Position numbers and translations under genes: made by a program | Origin: Prevotellaceae bacterium | GTDB lineage: Bacteria > Bacteroidota > Bacteroidia > Bacteroidales > Muribaculaceae | DNA length: 64,000 nt | Direction: 5' to 3' | Assembly: GCA_021772015.1 (NCBI GenBank) | Contig: JAETNS010000008.1 | Coordinates: 1 to 64,000, forward strand | The notes under the pieces: generated by a model | The model's database searches: none | What the model saw: the letters and a program-made list of their open reading frames with translations, nothing else | Told to the model about the DNA's origin: nothing | Shown here: piece by piece, positions 15,904 through 23,623 of the stretch | Layout of the letters: each line of letters opens with the position of its first letter | Position numbering within the stretch: the first letter of the stretch is position 1

Positions 15904-16611
15904 ATGCTTGTCCCCGCTCTATATCTTTTCCCTGTCCCCCTTGACAACGACGCTCCTGTAGGGCGGTCGTTGCCTCCTTTCAATCTGGAGCCATTAAGGG
16001 AGATCCGTCATTTTGTGGTGGAGGATATACGCTCGGCAAGACGCTTCCTGAAAAAGTGTGACCGCGACATCGATATAGACCGGATCGAATTTGCTGTGCT
16101 TGACGAGCATACCGCGCCGGAAGATGTCGCCCCGCTCCTCCGCCCCCTGGAAGAGGGGAATCCTATGGGGGTGATTTCCGAGGCAGGATGTCCGGCCGTT
16201 GCCGATCCCGGAGCAGACCTTGTGGCTGTCGCCCAGCGGAAAGGCTTGAAGGTGGTACCGTTGGTCGGGCCGTCAAGCATCCTGCTTGCCCTGATGGGGT
16301 CCGGTTTCAACGGCCAGAGTTTCGCATTCAACGGTTATCTCCCGATCCGTCAGCCCCAGCGGGGAGCTAAGCTCAAGGAAATGGAAAGACGTATTGTCAG
16401 GGAGCGGCAGACTCAGATTTTCATCGAGACCCCATATCGCAACAACCGCCTGATAGCCGAGTTGACCGCCTCATTGCCCGGAGACAGGCTATTGTGTGTC
16501 GCGTCCGACCTAACCGGGGAGAAAGAGCGGATAAAGACGTTGCCCCTCTCCCGTTGGAAGCAGGAGAAACTTGATTTCGACAAGATCCCGGCCATATTCC
16601 TTTTATTCTGA
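15904..16611 (+). CDS. Tetrapyrrole-methylase-fold SAM methyltransferase (RsmI-like)
   Basis: The 235-residue protein has the fold and motifs of RsmI, which 2'-O-methylates C1402 of 16S rRNA: GVISEAGCPAVADPGADL, VPLVGPSSILLALMGSGFNG, FAFNGYLPIRQ and FIETPYRNNRLIAEL. RsmI normally reads DAGTPxxxDPG and ESPHR, so both signature loops are altered (EAGCP, ETPYR). It lacks the C-terminal extension of full-length RsmI. A short Bacteroidetes clade of this type exists as I recall; the substrate is unproven. Confidence 0.78.
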   Translation: MLVPALYLFPVPLDNDAPVGRSLPPFNLEPLREIRHFVVEDIRSARRFLKKCDRDIDIDRIEFAVLDEHTAPEDVAPLLRPLEEGNPMGVISEAGCPAVADPGADLVAVAQRKGLKVVPLVGPSSILLALMGSGFNGQSFAFNGYLPIRQPQRGAKLKEMERRIVRERQTQIFIETPYRNNRLIAELTASLPGDRLLCVASDLTGEKERIKTLPLSRWKQEKLDFDKIPAIFLLF

Positions 16612-16669
16612 AAAAACAGACAACAGATAATAATTCCCGCTGATAAACAGCTTCAAGTCCCTATCGCCG

Positions 16670-17746
16670 ATGGCTCGCTATAAGAAACGCCCCGGATATG
16701 ACGGATCCCTCCCCGGATTGTTTGACGACCTGGACAGCCCAGTGCTTTTCCCGGACGCAGAGCCGTTGCCTACTCATCCCGCAATTGAGAGGGCGGCATT
16801 GCGTGAGGCCAATCTGCGAGGCAAACTTCATGGCGAGCGTCGTCGTCCGGAGGAGATCTTCTCTTCTGATGATTTCTCTCCATTGGAGGCATTGCCGACA
16901 ATCGACCGCCTTGATTTCATCTCGTTTGGTTCGGGCAGTTCGGGCAATTGCGCTTACATAGGGGACGGGGAGCAGGGATTGCTGATTGACGCGGGGGTAG
17001 ATGATGTGACCGTGATATCGGAGTTGCGTCGTCATGGTATCAGGATGGAGTCGATAAAAGGGATCGTGCTTACCCACGATCATTCCGATCATGTCAGGTT
17101 TGTGTACAAACTGATACGCAAGCGCAGCCACATGGCGGTATACTGCACTCCCCGCGTGCTTAACGGCATGCTGCGCCGCCACAACATCTCCAACCGTATC
17201 AAGGACTACCACCATCCTATATACAAGGAGCATCCTTTCATGATCGGCAACTTCTCGTTGACAGCATTCGAGGTCATGCATGACGGCACCGACAATGCCG
17301 GTTTCTACATAACCCGTGGCAACCATAACATGGTGGTGGCCACTGATCTCGGCTGCATTTCCGAGCGCGCCGATTTTTATATGCGCAAAGCCAACTATCT
17401 CATGATAGAGGCCAACTATGATGAGGCGATGCTCGCCGCCGGGACCTACCCCGAATATCTCAAAGGCCGCATACGCTCCACCACGGGTCATCTCGACAAT
17501 GCCGTGACAGCCAAATACCTTGGAGATATATACTCCCCCACATTGCGCAACATCTTTCTCTGCCATCTCAGCAAAGATAATAACACTCCCGAGATCGCCT
17601 TGCGGGAAGCCGAGCGGGCGTTGACCGCCGCCGGTGCTACGGTGGGTGACGGCTCAAACACCCCTTACGCCCGTATGGCCGGTGTACAGCTGATGGCTCT
17701 CCCGCGCTACGACTCCACCCCCCTGATCCGCCTGACCCTCCGCTGA
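16670..17746 (+). CDS. Metallo-beta-lactamase-fold hydrolase (YycJ/WalJ-like)
   Basis: The catalytic part begins near residue 83 with FISFGSGSSGNCAYI and carries the metal motif LTHDHSDH, a further histidine in FEVMHDGTDNAGFYI, the aspartate in VVATDLG, and a late histidine in LCHLSKDN. This matches the YycJ/WalJ subgroup, which is linked to DNA or cell-wall processes in Firmicutes. At 358 residues it is about 90 longer than usual: an N-terminal, arginine- and proline-rich segment (1-80) has no recognisable domain. Its role here is unknown. Confidence 0.85.
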   Translation: MARYKKRPGYDGSLPGLFDDLDSPVLFPDAEPLPTHPAIERAALREANLRGKLHGERRRPEEIFSSDDFSPLEALPTIDRLDFISFGSGSSGNCAYIGDGEQGLLIDAGVDDVTVISELRRHGIRMESIKGIVLTHDHSDHVRFVYKLIRKRSHMAVYCTPRVLNGMLRRHNISNRIKDYHHPIYKEHPFMIGNFSLTAFEVMHDGTDNAGFYITRGNHNMVVATDLGCISERADFYMRKANYLMIEANYDEAMLAAGTYPEYLKGRIRSTTGHLDNAVTAKYLGDIYSPTLRNIFLCHLSKDNNTPEIALREAERALTAAGATVGDGSNTPYARMAGVQLMALPRYDSTPLIRLTLR

Positions 17747-17800
17747 AATCTCGAACGCATTGCCGGATCGCATATTGCTGTATCGTAGGCCGCCATATAA

Positions 17801-17840
17801 CGCGAACTGCGACCGACACATATGTCAGTCGCAGCTCGCG
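17801..17840 (-). terminator. Hairpin downstream of tRNA-Glu copy 1
   Basis: Bases 17801-17818 and 17823-17840 pair over 18 positions. The two mismatches on the plus strand become G-U pairs on the minus strand, so the structure suits the minus-strand transcript that ends here. It sits 2 bases past the tRNA 3' end. There is no strong U-run. Confidence 0.55.
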
Positions 17841-17842
17841 TG

Positions 17843-17914
17843 TAGCCCATAGGAGAATCGAACTCCTCTTTCAAGAATGAAAATCTTGCGTCCTAGCCGA
17901 TAGACGAATGGGCC
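17843..17914 (-). tRNA. tRNA-Glu (anticodon UUC), copy 1
   Basis: The minus strand folds into a 72-nt cloverleaf beginning GGCCCAU and ending AUGGGCUA. The anticodon stem CAAGA/UCUUG encloses the loop UUUUCAU, giving anticodon UUC. The T arm reads GAGGA-GUUCGAU-UCUCC-type pairing. The 3' CCA is not encoded. It is identical to the copy at 18332-18403. Confidence 0.96.
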
Positions 17915-18039
17915 TCGGTAGAATCCATCAGTTTTCACAAACTGGTGGACCTGATATCAAAATTACGAGAATATGTCTTTGTAGGTTCTCCGCGTCAGGG
18001 GGTTGGCCCTGTCGGCGCGGGAAGCAACAAGCGTTGGTA

Positions 18040-18294
18040 TCAGCCGAGCTTGTTGATGTGGAGAGCCAGCTTGCTCTTGAGGTTGGAAGCCTTGTTCTTC
18101 GAGATGGTCTTCTTGGCGGCCATACGGTCGAGCATGGAGACGATCTTGGGATATGCTTCCTGAGCGGCGGCCTTGTCAGTCATGGCGCGGAGACGGCGCA
18201 CGGCGTTGCGGGCGGTCTTTGCGTAATAACGGTTGCGAAGGCGACGGCTTTCGGTCTGGCGGATACGTTTTAAAGCAGATTTATGGTTTGCCAT
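18040..18294 (-). CDS. rpsT: 30S ribosomal protein S20
   Basis: The 84-residue, strongly basic protein starts [20 protein letters not shown], the standard S20 start, and continues through [16 protein letters not shown]20 is a primary binder of 16S rRNA. The gene is embedded between two tRNA-Glu genes on the same strand with no separate strong promoter. It is therefore likely made from a tRNA-rpsT-tRNA transcript driven from 18452-18483. Confidence 0.97.
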   Translation of the reverse strand: MANHKSALKRIRQTESRRLRNRYYAKTARNAVRRLRAMTDKAAAQEAYPKIVSMLDRMAAKKTISKNKASNLKSKLALHINKLG

Positions 18295-18331
18295 TTTTAT
18301 TGTTGCTTTTTCTTCTTGTTTTGTTATTTAG

Positions 18332-18403
18332 TAGCCCATAGGAGAATCGAACTCCTCTTTCAAGAATGAAAATCTTGCGTCCTAGCCGATAGACGAATGG
18401 GCC
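18332..18403 (-). tRNA. tRNA-Glu (anticodon UUC), copy 2
   Basis: This 72-nt cloverleaf is identical to the copy at 17843-17914, including the unencoded CCA end. It is the first element after the promoter at 18452-18483 and precedes rpsT by 37 bases. Confidence 0.96.
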
Positions 18404-18451
18404 GGCCTGTGCAACTGCCTAACTCGGTATCCCGGAGGCATTTTGCGACTG

Positions 18452-18483
18452 CAAAGTTAATCTCTTTTTCTGAAGTGACCAAA
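18452..18483 (-). promoter_or_regulatory. Promoter of the tRNA-Glu/rpsT/tRNA-Glu unit
   Basis: On the minus strand TTTG (18480-18483) precedes TAACTTTG (18452-18459) by exactly 20 bases. It is a full consensus match and the only strong minus-strand promoter seen before the first tRNA, about 48 bases upstream. Confidence 0.78.
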
Positions 18484-18521
18484 TTTTATGGCAAAAAAGT
18501 TTCGGTATGGTTATTTTTGGC

Positions 18522-18529
18522 TAATTTTG
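18522..18529 (+). promoter_or_regulatory. Probable promoter -7 box of recO
   Basis: TAATTTTG matches TAnnTTTG and lies 78 bases before the recO ATG. The -33 element is weak. It is divergent from the tRNA promoter about 40 bases away. Confidence 0.45.
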
Positions 18530-18607
18530 CGGTGTCCGGAGCATGTTGTCAGAAACTTTCCGCCTTCTGCTTTTGTCGTATATTGCCGGGCTTTGTCATA
18601 TAATATA

Positions 18608-19342
18608 ATGTATAGACACCTTGATTGCATAGCCTTGCGCACGGTTCGTTATTCCGACCGGAACTCCATACTGACCGCCTACACTCGGCAGGCCGGGAGG
18701 CTGTCGTTTATGGTGCCGGCCGGTACCGGGCGTGCGGCTGCCCGTTTGCGGGCGTTGCTTATGCCGATGGGGCGGTTTGAATGTGTGGCTGACATAAGGC
18801 CCGGACGTGACATATATCCGATCCGTGATGTCCGGGCGGTCTTGTTGCCCCCGGTATCTGATCCTTTGCGGTCGACCATCGCGCTTTTCATCGCCGATCT
18901 TCTGTCGGTGCTGCTCAAAGAGCCGATCCCCGATCCGTTGCTGTTTGACTTCATCGATGACTCGCTCCGCAAGCTCGGCAAAGATAGCGGCCGGTTGCGG
19001 GGAAACGGATTGCTGAATTTCCATATCTGCTTCCTGACACGCCTTTCACGATTTCTCGGTGTCGAGCCTGACTGGCCGACATATCTCCCGGGGAGTGTGT
19101 TTGACATGTCGGATGGTATTTTCCGCCAGTCTCCGCCTCTTCACCGTAATTATCTTCCTCCCGGAGAGGCTGAAATCGCGATGTTGCTTGGCCGCATGAA
19201 CTTCCGCAATCTGGAGCTGTTCCGTTTTTCCCGTTTCGAGCGTAACACCATACTTGATCGGCTGCTTCTGTATTACCAGACCCATTATCCCTCGCTCGGC
19301 GATCCTCCTTCATTGCCGATACTGCGCATGATGGCGGATTGA
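18608..19342 (+). CDS. recO: DNA repair protein RecO
   Basis: RecO works with RecF and RecR to load RecA on gapped DNA. The 244-residue protein has the N-terminal OB-fold pattern (CIALRTVRYSDRNSILTAYTRQAGRLSFMV) split by the usual strands, then a helical C-terminal domain. The zinc-finger cysteines of some RecO proteins are not seen, as is usual in Bacteroidetes forms. The frame opens at 18488, but the ATG at 18608 matches the RecO start MYRHLDCIALRTVRYS, and a promoter box lies inside the extension. Confidence 0.9.
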   Translation: MYRHLDCIALRTVRYSDRNSILTAYTRQAGRLSFMVPAGTGRAAARLRALLMPMGRFECVADIRPGRDIYPIRDVRAVLLPPVSDPLRSTIALFIADLLSVLLKEPIPDPLLFDFIDDSLRKLGKDSGRLRGNGLLNFHICFLTRLSRFLGVEPDWPTYLPGSVFDMSDGIFRQSPPLHRNYLPPGEAEIAMLLGRMNFRNLELFRFSRFERNTILDRLLLYYQTHYPSLGDPPSLPILRMMAD

Positions 19343-19385
19343 GTGGTCGGCGACGGGCACCCGGCCCAAATTTTAGCGATTTTAT

Positions 19386-19417
19386 TTTGGAAATACTCGC
19401 TTCTGGTTGTACCTTTG
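19386..19417 (+). promoter_or_regulatory. Promoter of the lipoprotein gene at 19473
   Basis: TTTG (19386-19389) and TACCTTTG (19410-19417) are separated by exactly 20 bases, a full match to the Bacteroidetes consensus. It lies 55 bases before the ATG at 19473. Confidence 0.75.
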
Positions 19418-19472
19418 CATCTGAAGATGACCAGATGTCATTTCCCGGTCATCATGCGTATTTATTGGATAT

Positions 19473-19886
19473 ATGAGAAGAATTTTTCATAAACAGCCGC
19501 TTGCGGCGTTGTTTCTGCCTTTGTTGTCGTTGCTCCCGGCTTGCGGCGGGTTGAGTGATCAGGAGAAGAAGATGGTCGGGAAGTACTATATTCCGGCCCT
19601 TTCCGACACTAATCCGCTTATTGAGCTGAACGCTGACGGGACCTCCGTGCTGAGGGCCATACGCCCGGGAGATATCACCTACAGCGTCACCGGGGTCTGG
19701 AAAGTCGACAGTGACTCCTTGATAATAGAAAGCGATTCCACAAGCATAACGATCGAGGATGGCGATCCCGGCCTTGTGGGCCATGTCTCCCGCAGGGTGG
19801 CATACCCGATCAAAGACTTTAACGAGTCGACATTGTCGATAGAGCGTCAGGGAATCACATACGATTATCATCGTAGGCTGGAATGA
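19473..19886 (+). CDS. Small lipoprotein, lipocalin-like, function unknown
   Basis: The 137-residue protein has a basic start, a hydrophobic stretch and a lipobox ending LLPAC (Cys24), so it should be a lipoprotein. The rest is short strands (KYYIPALSDTNPLIELNADG, SYSVTG-like turns, VWKVDSDSLIIESDS), which resembles the lipocalin-like domain used in Bacteroidetes lipoproteins. No catalytic motif is seen. It has its own consensus promoter and is followed by a second lipoprotein gene after 52 bases. Confidence 0.7.
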   Translation: MRRIFHKQPLAALFLPLLSLLPACGGLSDQEKKMVGKYYIPALSDTNPLIELNADGTSVLRAIRPGDITYSVTGVWKVDSDSLIIESDSTSITIEDGDPGLVGHVSRRVAYPIKDFNESTLSIERQGITYDYHRRLE

Positions 19887-19938
19887 GGGGGATACACCCT
19901 CTTATTATAGTGTCTGTTGTAGCGATCAAAGGTTACTT

Positions 19939-20421
19939 ATGATTCATATCTTGATTTACAGAATAGTCTTTCCTCTGATTTTCCCGTTTATGTTATGCCT
20001 GATGGCCGGATGCCGGCAGGCTGAAAGCGGCAATGTGGACTCGTCGCTTGATGACGCAGAGGAAATGCTTGCCCAAGGCCATCCCGAAGGGGCGGCCCGG
20101 ATATGCGCCGGTCTTATGGCTGAAGATTTCGACAAGCTTGACGAGGGGCAGCTCGGACGTATGGCTGTCATATTCATGAAATTGCCGGAGACCGATGACG
20201 CGGGCCTCGATGAGAATGTCGCGGATGCCACCCAGTGTGTCCGTCAGGCGTGGAAATTGTCTAAGGATTCTCTAAGGGGATTCATCTCCACCCTGCCTCC
20301 TGAGGATGTGCCTTCTTTCGTGATGCTGACCCGCATAAGCGGGTCGATCGACTTCCCTCCGGATCTTTCCAAGGAGCATTCCACTGAAGACTCCATACAT
20401 TTCGTAAACACTCAAATCTGA
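19939..20421 (+). CDS. Hypothetical lipoprotein with helical repeat-like body
   Basis: The 160-residue protein carries a signal with a lipobox ending CLMAGC (Cys25). The mature part is acidic and predicted helical, with a segment DDAEEMLAQGHPEGAARICAGLM that reads like a TPR helix pair. I do not recognise a named family. The start context is GGTTACTTATG. It lies between another lipoprotein and the SUI1 gene, with only 6 bases to the latter. Confidence 0.6.
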   Translation: MIHILIYRIVFPLIFPFMLCLMAGCRQAESGNVDSSLDDAEEMLAQGHPEGAARICAGLMAEDFDKLDEGQLGRMAVIFMKLPETDDAGLDENVADATQCVRQAWKLSKDSLRGFISTLPPEDVPSFVMLTRISGSIDFPPDLSKEHSTEDSIHFVNTQI

Positions 20422-20427
20422 TTGCTG

Positions 20428-20763
20428 ATGGATTGGAAATCATCTCTGGCAGCACTGATGTCTGATTTGCCTGAAGGTGAGGAGGATATGGCGGAGGAGA
20501 ATGCCTCCGGGTTAATTGCGCCTGCGGAGAAAGCCCGTCTTGACATAATCCTCGACAAAAAAGGCAGGAAAGGAAAAGCCGCCACAATCGTCGCCGGATT
20601 CACTGTCGATGATGTCGCGGTGGAGGATATAGCCCGGCATTTGAAGCAGCGGCTCGGCACCGGCGGCTCGGCCCGTGGAGGCGAGATCCTTATCCAGGGA
20701 GACAAACGCCGCGAGGTAGCCGACGCTCTTGTCGCGATGGGGCTTAAATGCCGGATTATCTGA
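20428..20763 (+). CDS. SUI1/YciH-family translation factor
   Basis: The 111-residue protein has the SUI1 fold pattern in its C-terminal 65 residues: LDKKGRKGKAATIVAGF, LKQRLGTGGSARGGEILIQG and DALVAMGLKCRII. The YciH family is related to eukaryotic eIF1 and is thought to influence start-codon selection. The ATG at 20428 is chosen over a TTG two codons upstream. It is followed by the YrdC-like gene after 17 bases, which suggests a translation-linked operon. Confidence 0.88.
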   Translation: MDWKSSLAALMSDLPEGEEDMAEENASGLIAPAEKARLDIILDKKGRKGKAATIVAGFTVDDVAVEDIARHLKQRLGTGGSARGGEILIQGDKRREVADALVAMGLKCRII

Positions 20764-20780
20764 CTCTTCGGAATTCAACC

Positions 20781-21395
20781 ATGAAAACATATAAGATGTA
20801 CGCCTCCAGCATCAACGAGCGTTATGTGGAGGAAATAGCCGGACTTTTGCGCAAGGGAGGGGTGATCATATACCCGACCGACTCTTTGTATGCCGTGGGA
20901 TGCGACGCGCTCAACAACAGGGCCGTAGAGAGAGTCTGTCGTCTGAAGGATATCAACCCCGCCAAACAGCGGTTGTCGATAATATGTGATGACATATCCC
21001 AGGCAAGCGAGTATGCCAGGATCGACAACGAGGCGTTCAGGATCATGAAAGGGAATCTTCCCGGACCATTCACATTCATTCTGCCGGCTTCCACGCGCCT
21101 GTCGAAGGCGTTCAAAGGGCGGCATGAGGTAGGTGTCAGGATCCCCGACAATGAGATAGCGCGTTGTCTTGCCGCTTCCTTGGGCAATCCGTTGCTCACC
21201 ACCACCGTGGAGTGGCCTGACGCTGACAACGAGGATCTGTGTCTGCCTTCGGCGATAAGCCTGCATTACTCGGATTCGGTGGATGCGATTGTCGATGGGG
21301 GAGATGGCGGCTTTCTGCCCACTGCGGTTGTCAGCCTGCTTGATTCCTCTGAGCCTGAGATCCTAAGGGAAGGGCCGGTCGAGCCAAAACTTTGA
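20781..21395 (+). CDS. YrdC/YciO-family protein (threonylcarbamoyl-AMP synthase-like)
   Basis: The 204-residue protein has the YrdC fold: GGVIIYPTDSLYAVGCDA, KRLSI-type block KQRLSIICDD, GPFTFILPAS and VGVRIPDNEIARCL. In TsaC/Sua5 this fold makes threonylcarbamoyl-adenylate for t6A tRNA modification; the YciO branch is less well characterised. The SIICDD segment and lack of a C-terminal Sua5 domain point to the YciO-like branch. The ATG at 20781 is preferred over an upstream extension into the SUI1 gene. Confidence 0.85.
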   Translation: MKTYKMYASSINERYVEEIAGLLRKGGVIIYPTDSLYAVGCDALNNRAVERVCRLKDINPAKQRLSIICDDISQASEYARIDNEAFRIMKGNLPGPFTFILPASTRLSKAFKGRHEVGVRIPDNEIARCLAASLGNPLLTTTVEWPDADNEDLCLPSAISLHYSDSVDAIVDGGDGGFLPTAVVSLLDSSEPEILREGPVEPKL

Positions 21396-21431
21396 AAAAA
21401 CCTCTCTATAATAATCCCCCGCTATAATAAT

Positions 21432-22601
21432 ATGGATAACTTTACCTACTGCGCTCCCACGCGCTATATATTCGGACGTGACACCGAGAAAGAGACAGGG
21501 AAAATGATGGCCGCCACAGGCTGCCGCAAAGTGCTGGTTGTCAGCGGAGGCGGCTCTGCCCGTCGAAGCGGGTTGCTTGACCGTGTCTTCGCGACCCTTG
21601 ATGAGGCCGGCATTGAATACCTGGAGCTGACCGGGGTGAAGCCGAATCCTACCGATGACCGGGTGTATGAAGGTATCGGTATCGTCAGGTCGAACGGCAT
21701 TGACGGCCTCCTCGCTGTAGGTGGCGGCTCGGTGATCGACACCGCCAAAGCGATCGCCGGGGGTGCATGTTATGAAGGGGATTTCTGGGATTTCTGGGCC
21801 GGCAAGGCGGTCATGGAGAAGGCATTGCCCATAGGTGTGGTGCTCACCATACCGGCTGCCGGGAGCGAGGGCAGCGGCAACTCCGTGATAACCAAGATAG
21901 AGGGGATGCGCAAGATCAGTTTGCGTACGGATTTCGCTCTTCGCCCGAAATTCGCCATCCTGAATCCTGAATTGACCTTCTCCTTGCCGCCGGAGCAGAC
22001 TGCCGCCGGCATCGCCGACATGATGGCGCATATAATGGAACGGTATTTCTCTCCGACAAGCGATGTCGAGACTACCGACCGTGTCTGCGAGGGTGTGCTG
22101 ATGGCAATCATCGCGGAAGCACCGAAAGTGATGGCTGATCCGGAGGATTACCAGGCACGGGCCAACATAATGTGGGCCGGGACATTGGCCCACAACGGGG
22201 TCTGCGGATGCGGCCGCCGCGAAGACTGGACTTCCCACGGCCTCGAACATGAGCTGTCGGCATTGTACGGTGTCACCCACGGAGCCGGACTGGCTGTCGT
22301 TTTTCCGGCATGGATGACTTTCATGGCCTCCCACAAGCCGGAGAAGATCGCGCAGCTTGGCCGCCGTGTCTTCGGCATAGAGGACGCTGACGACAAAGGG
22401 GCGGCCTTGAAGGCTGTCGATGCCTTGCGCGGATTTTTCAGGTCGATCGGGTTGCCTCTGACGCTTGGAGAGCTTGGTGTGGAGGATCCTGATCTCGAGA
22501 CATTGAGCCGCAAGTTCCATGAGAACAAGGGGACACCTTTCGGTCCTTATTATCCCCTCCAGCCTGTCGACACGATGGCGGTATATCGCCTTATGAGGTG
22601 A
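21432..22601 (+). CDS. Iron-containing alcohol dehydrogenase (YqhD/butanol dehydrogenase type)
   Basis: The 389-residue protein reduces aldehydes or oxidises alcohols with NAD(P)H. The nucleotide-binding loop GGGSVIDTAKAIA and the metal-site residues are present: the Asp and His of GIADMMAHIMERY, the His residues of TSHGLEHELSALYGVTHGAGLA. The order and length fit YqhD/BdhA. The substrate is unknown; detoxification of aldehydes or fermentation is likely. It follows the YrdC-like gene by 36 bases. Confidence 0.93.
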   Translation: MDNFTYCAPTRYIFGRDTEKETGKMMAATGCRKVLVVSGGGSARRSGLLDRVFATLDEAGIEYLELTGVKPNPTDDRVYEGIGIVRSNGIDGLLAVGGGSVIDTAKAIAGGACYEGDFWDFWAGKAVMEKALPIGVVLTIPAAGSEGSGNSVITKIEGMRKISLRTDFALRPKFAILNPELTFSLPPEQTAAGIADMMAHIMERYFSPTSDVETTDRVCEGVLMAIIAEAPKVMADPEDYQARANIMWAGTLAHNGVCGCGRREDWTSHGLEHELSALYGVTHGAGLAVVFPAWMTFMASHKPEKIAQLGRRVFGIEDADDKGAALKAVDALRGFFRSIGLPLTLGELGVEDPDLETLSRKFHENKGTPFGPYYPLQPVDTMAVYRLMR

Positions 22602-22629
22602 CAACCATTCCCTCTCGACGATTGTTTTC

Positions 22630-23508
22630 ATGATGAGGGGGTGTGACGACCTCCCGCAACCTGTAACTTTCGACAGAGGGATGAATGACAGACATGATAC
22701 AATCCCGCCCGCTCCCGGCCGGCGCGGGCCTCGCCCAAAGACGCGCAAGCTTATCCTTGACATCTTCCACGCCGTCATATTGATTTTGTCGGTGGCGTTG
22801 ATCGCGTTCATATCCTACGACACCTTCAAAAACATACCGTTTCTGGAAAGTGACCTCTATATGACTTTCCAGCTATTTGTGTGTCTGGTCTTCATCGCGG
22901 ACTTCTTTGTAGAGCTGTGGCTCACGCCGCGTGGTGAGCGCAGGCGCTATATGAAATCGCGATGGTTTTTCCTGCTGATGTCCATACCATTCCTCAACAT
23001 CATCGACGCATACCAGATACAGCTCGTTCCTGACGCGCTTTACTTCGCCCGCTTCCTTCCTCTCGCACGGGGTGCCCTCGCTCTGGCGATAGTACTCAAC
23101 TACATAGCATCCAATCGGATAACAGGCATTTTTGTCAGCTATCTGTCGATAATGCTGCTCACGGTCTATTTCGCCGGATTGATATTCTATGAGAGGGAGC
23201 AACCGGTCAACCCGGGAGTGACAAGCTATTGGGACGCTTTCTGGTGGTGTAGCCTGGAGGCCACCACCCTCGGCAGCTCGCTCAATCCGATGACCCTTGC
23301 CGGTAAACTGCTCGCGGTGTTGCTTTCCTTGATGGGAATAATAATGTTCCCGCTCTTCACGGTATACCTGTCAAGCCTCATATTGAAGAGCAGAAGTGTA
23401 TTAAATATACTTAATATTCCTAAATTAAATGTTAAAACAGCTGATTCGGCGGATCGCTCGCCTGCAAGCGGTGACGAAAAAGTTGGAGAAACGACGGGAA
23501 ATGCGTAA
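22630..23508 (+). CDS. Six-helix ion channel protein with a non-canonical selectivity filter
   Basis: This 292-residue protein looks like a voltage-gated-type cation channel subunit with about six membrane helices; the last two enclose a pore loop WDAFWWCSLEATTLGSS. The usual potassium filter TVGYGD is replaced by TLGSSLNP, so potassium selectivity is doubtful. There is no arginine-rich S4 segment of the classic kind. The tail (250-292) is hydrophilic. The start is either the ATG at 22630 or the one at 22681. The stop codon lies within the promoter of the rimP operon. Confidence 0.8.
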   Translation: MMRGCDDLPQPVTFDRGMNDRHDTIPPAPGRRGPRPKTRKLILDIFHAVILILSVALIAFISYDTFKNIPFLESDLYMTFQLFVCLVFIADFFVELWLTPRGERRRYMKSRWFFLLMSIPFLNIIDAYQIQLVPDALYFARFLPLARGALALAIVLNYIASNRITGIFVSYLSIMLLTVYFAGLIFYEREQPVNPGVTSYWDAFWWCSLEATTLGSSLNPMTLAGKLLAVLLSLMGIIMFPLFTVYLSSLILKSRSVLNILNIPKLNVKTADSADRSPASGDEKVGETTGNA

Positions 23509-23513
23509 CTTTG
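23482..23513 (+). promoter_or_regulatory. Promoter of the rimP-nusA-infB operon
   Basis: GTTG (23482-23485), 20 bases, then TAACTTTG (23506-23513) gives one mismatch to the full consensus. The TAA of this -7 box is the stop codon of the ion channel gene. The leader to the rimP start is about 105 nt. Confidence 0.68.
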
Positions 23514-23593
23514 CAGATGGTTATCGGAGGAGGCCCACGGGGCTTCCTCCATTTCGTTTTGCACTCCCGGCTCTGGGCCGCCCGGTCATCTGC
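23513..23593 (+). promoter_or_regulatory. Structured 5' leader of rimP-nusA-infB (three-way junction)
   Basis: GCAGATG (23513-23519) pairs perfectly with CATCTGC (23587-23593) and closes two inner hairpins. The first is an 11-bp stem, 23526-23536 with 23540-23550, with loop ACG. The second is CGGC/GCCG at 23568-23571 and 23577-23580. The rimP start follows 31 bases later. A regulatory RNA that senses the products of the operon or cold is plausible but unproven. Confidence 0.5.
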
Positions 23594-23623
23594 GCGGGAA
23601 TGCCGACATAAAAATAAAGACCG

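Noticed and set aside
17843-18403. tRNA-linked integration site or genomic island
   Set aside because: Identical tRNA-Glu copies flank only rpsT, a core gene; there is no integrase or partial tRNA copy.
21363-22811. 482-codon minus-strand frame opposite the alcohol dehydrogenase
   Set aside because: It is the antisense shadow of a clear dehydrogenase; the translation shows no motif and odd His/Arg composition.
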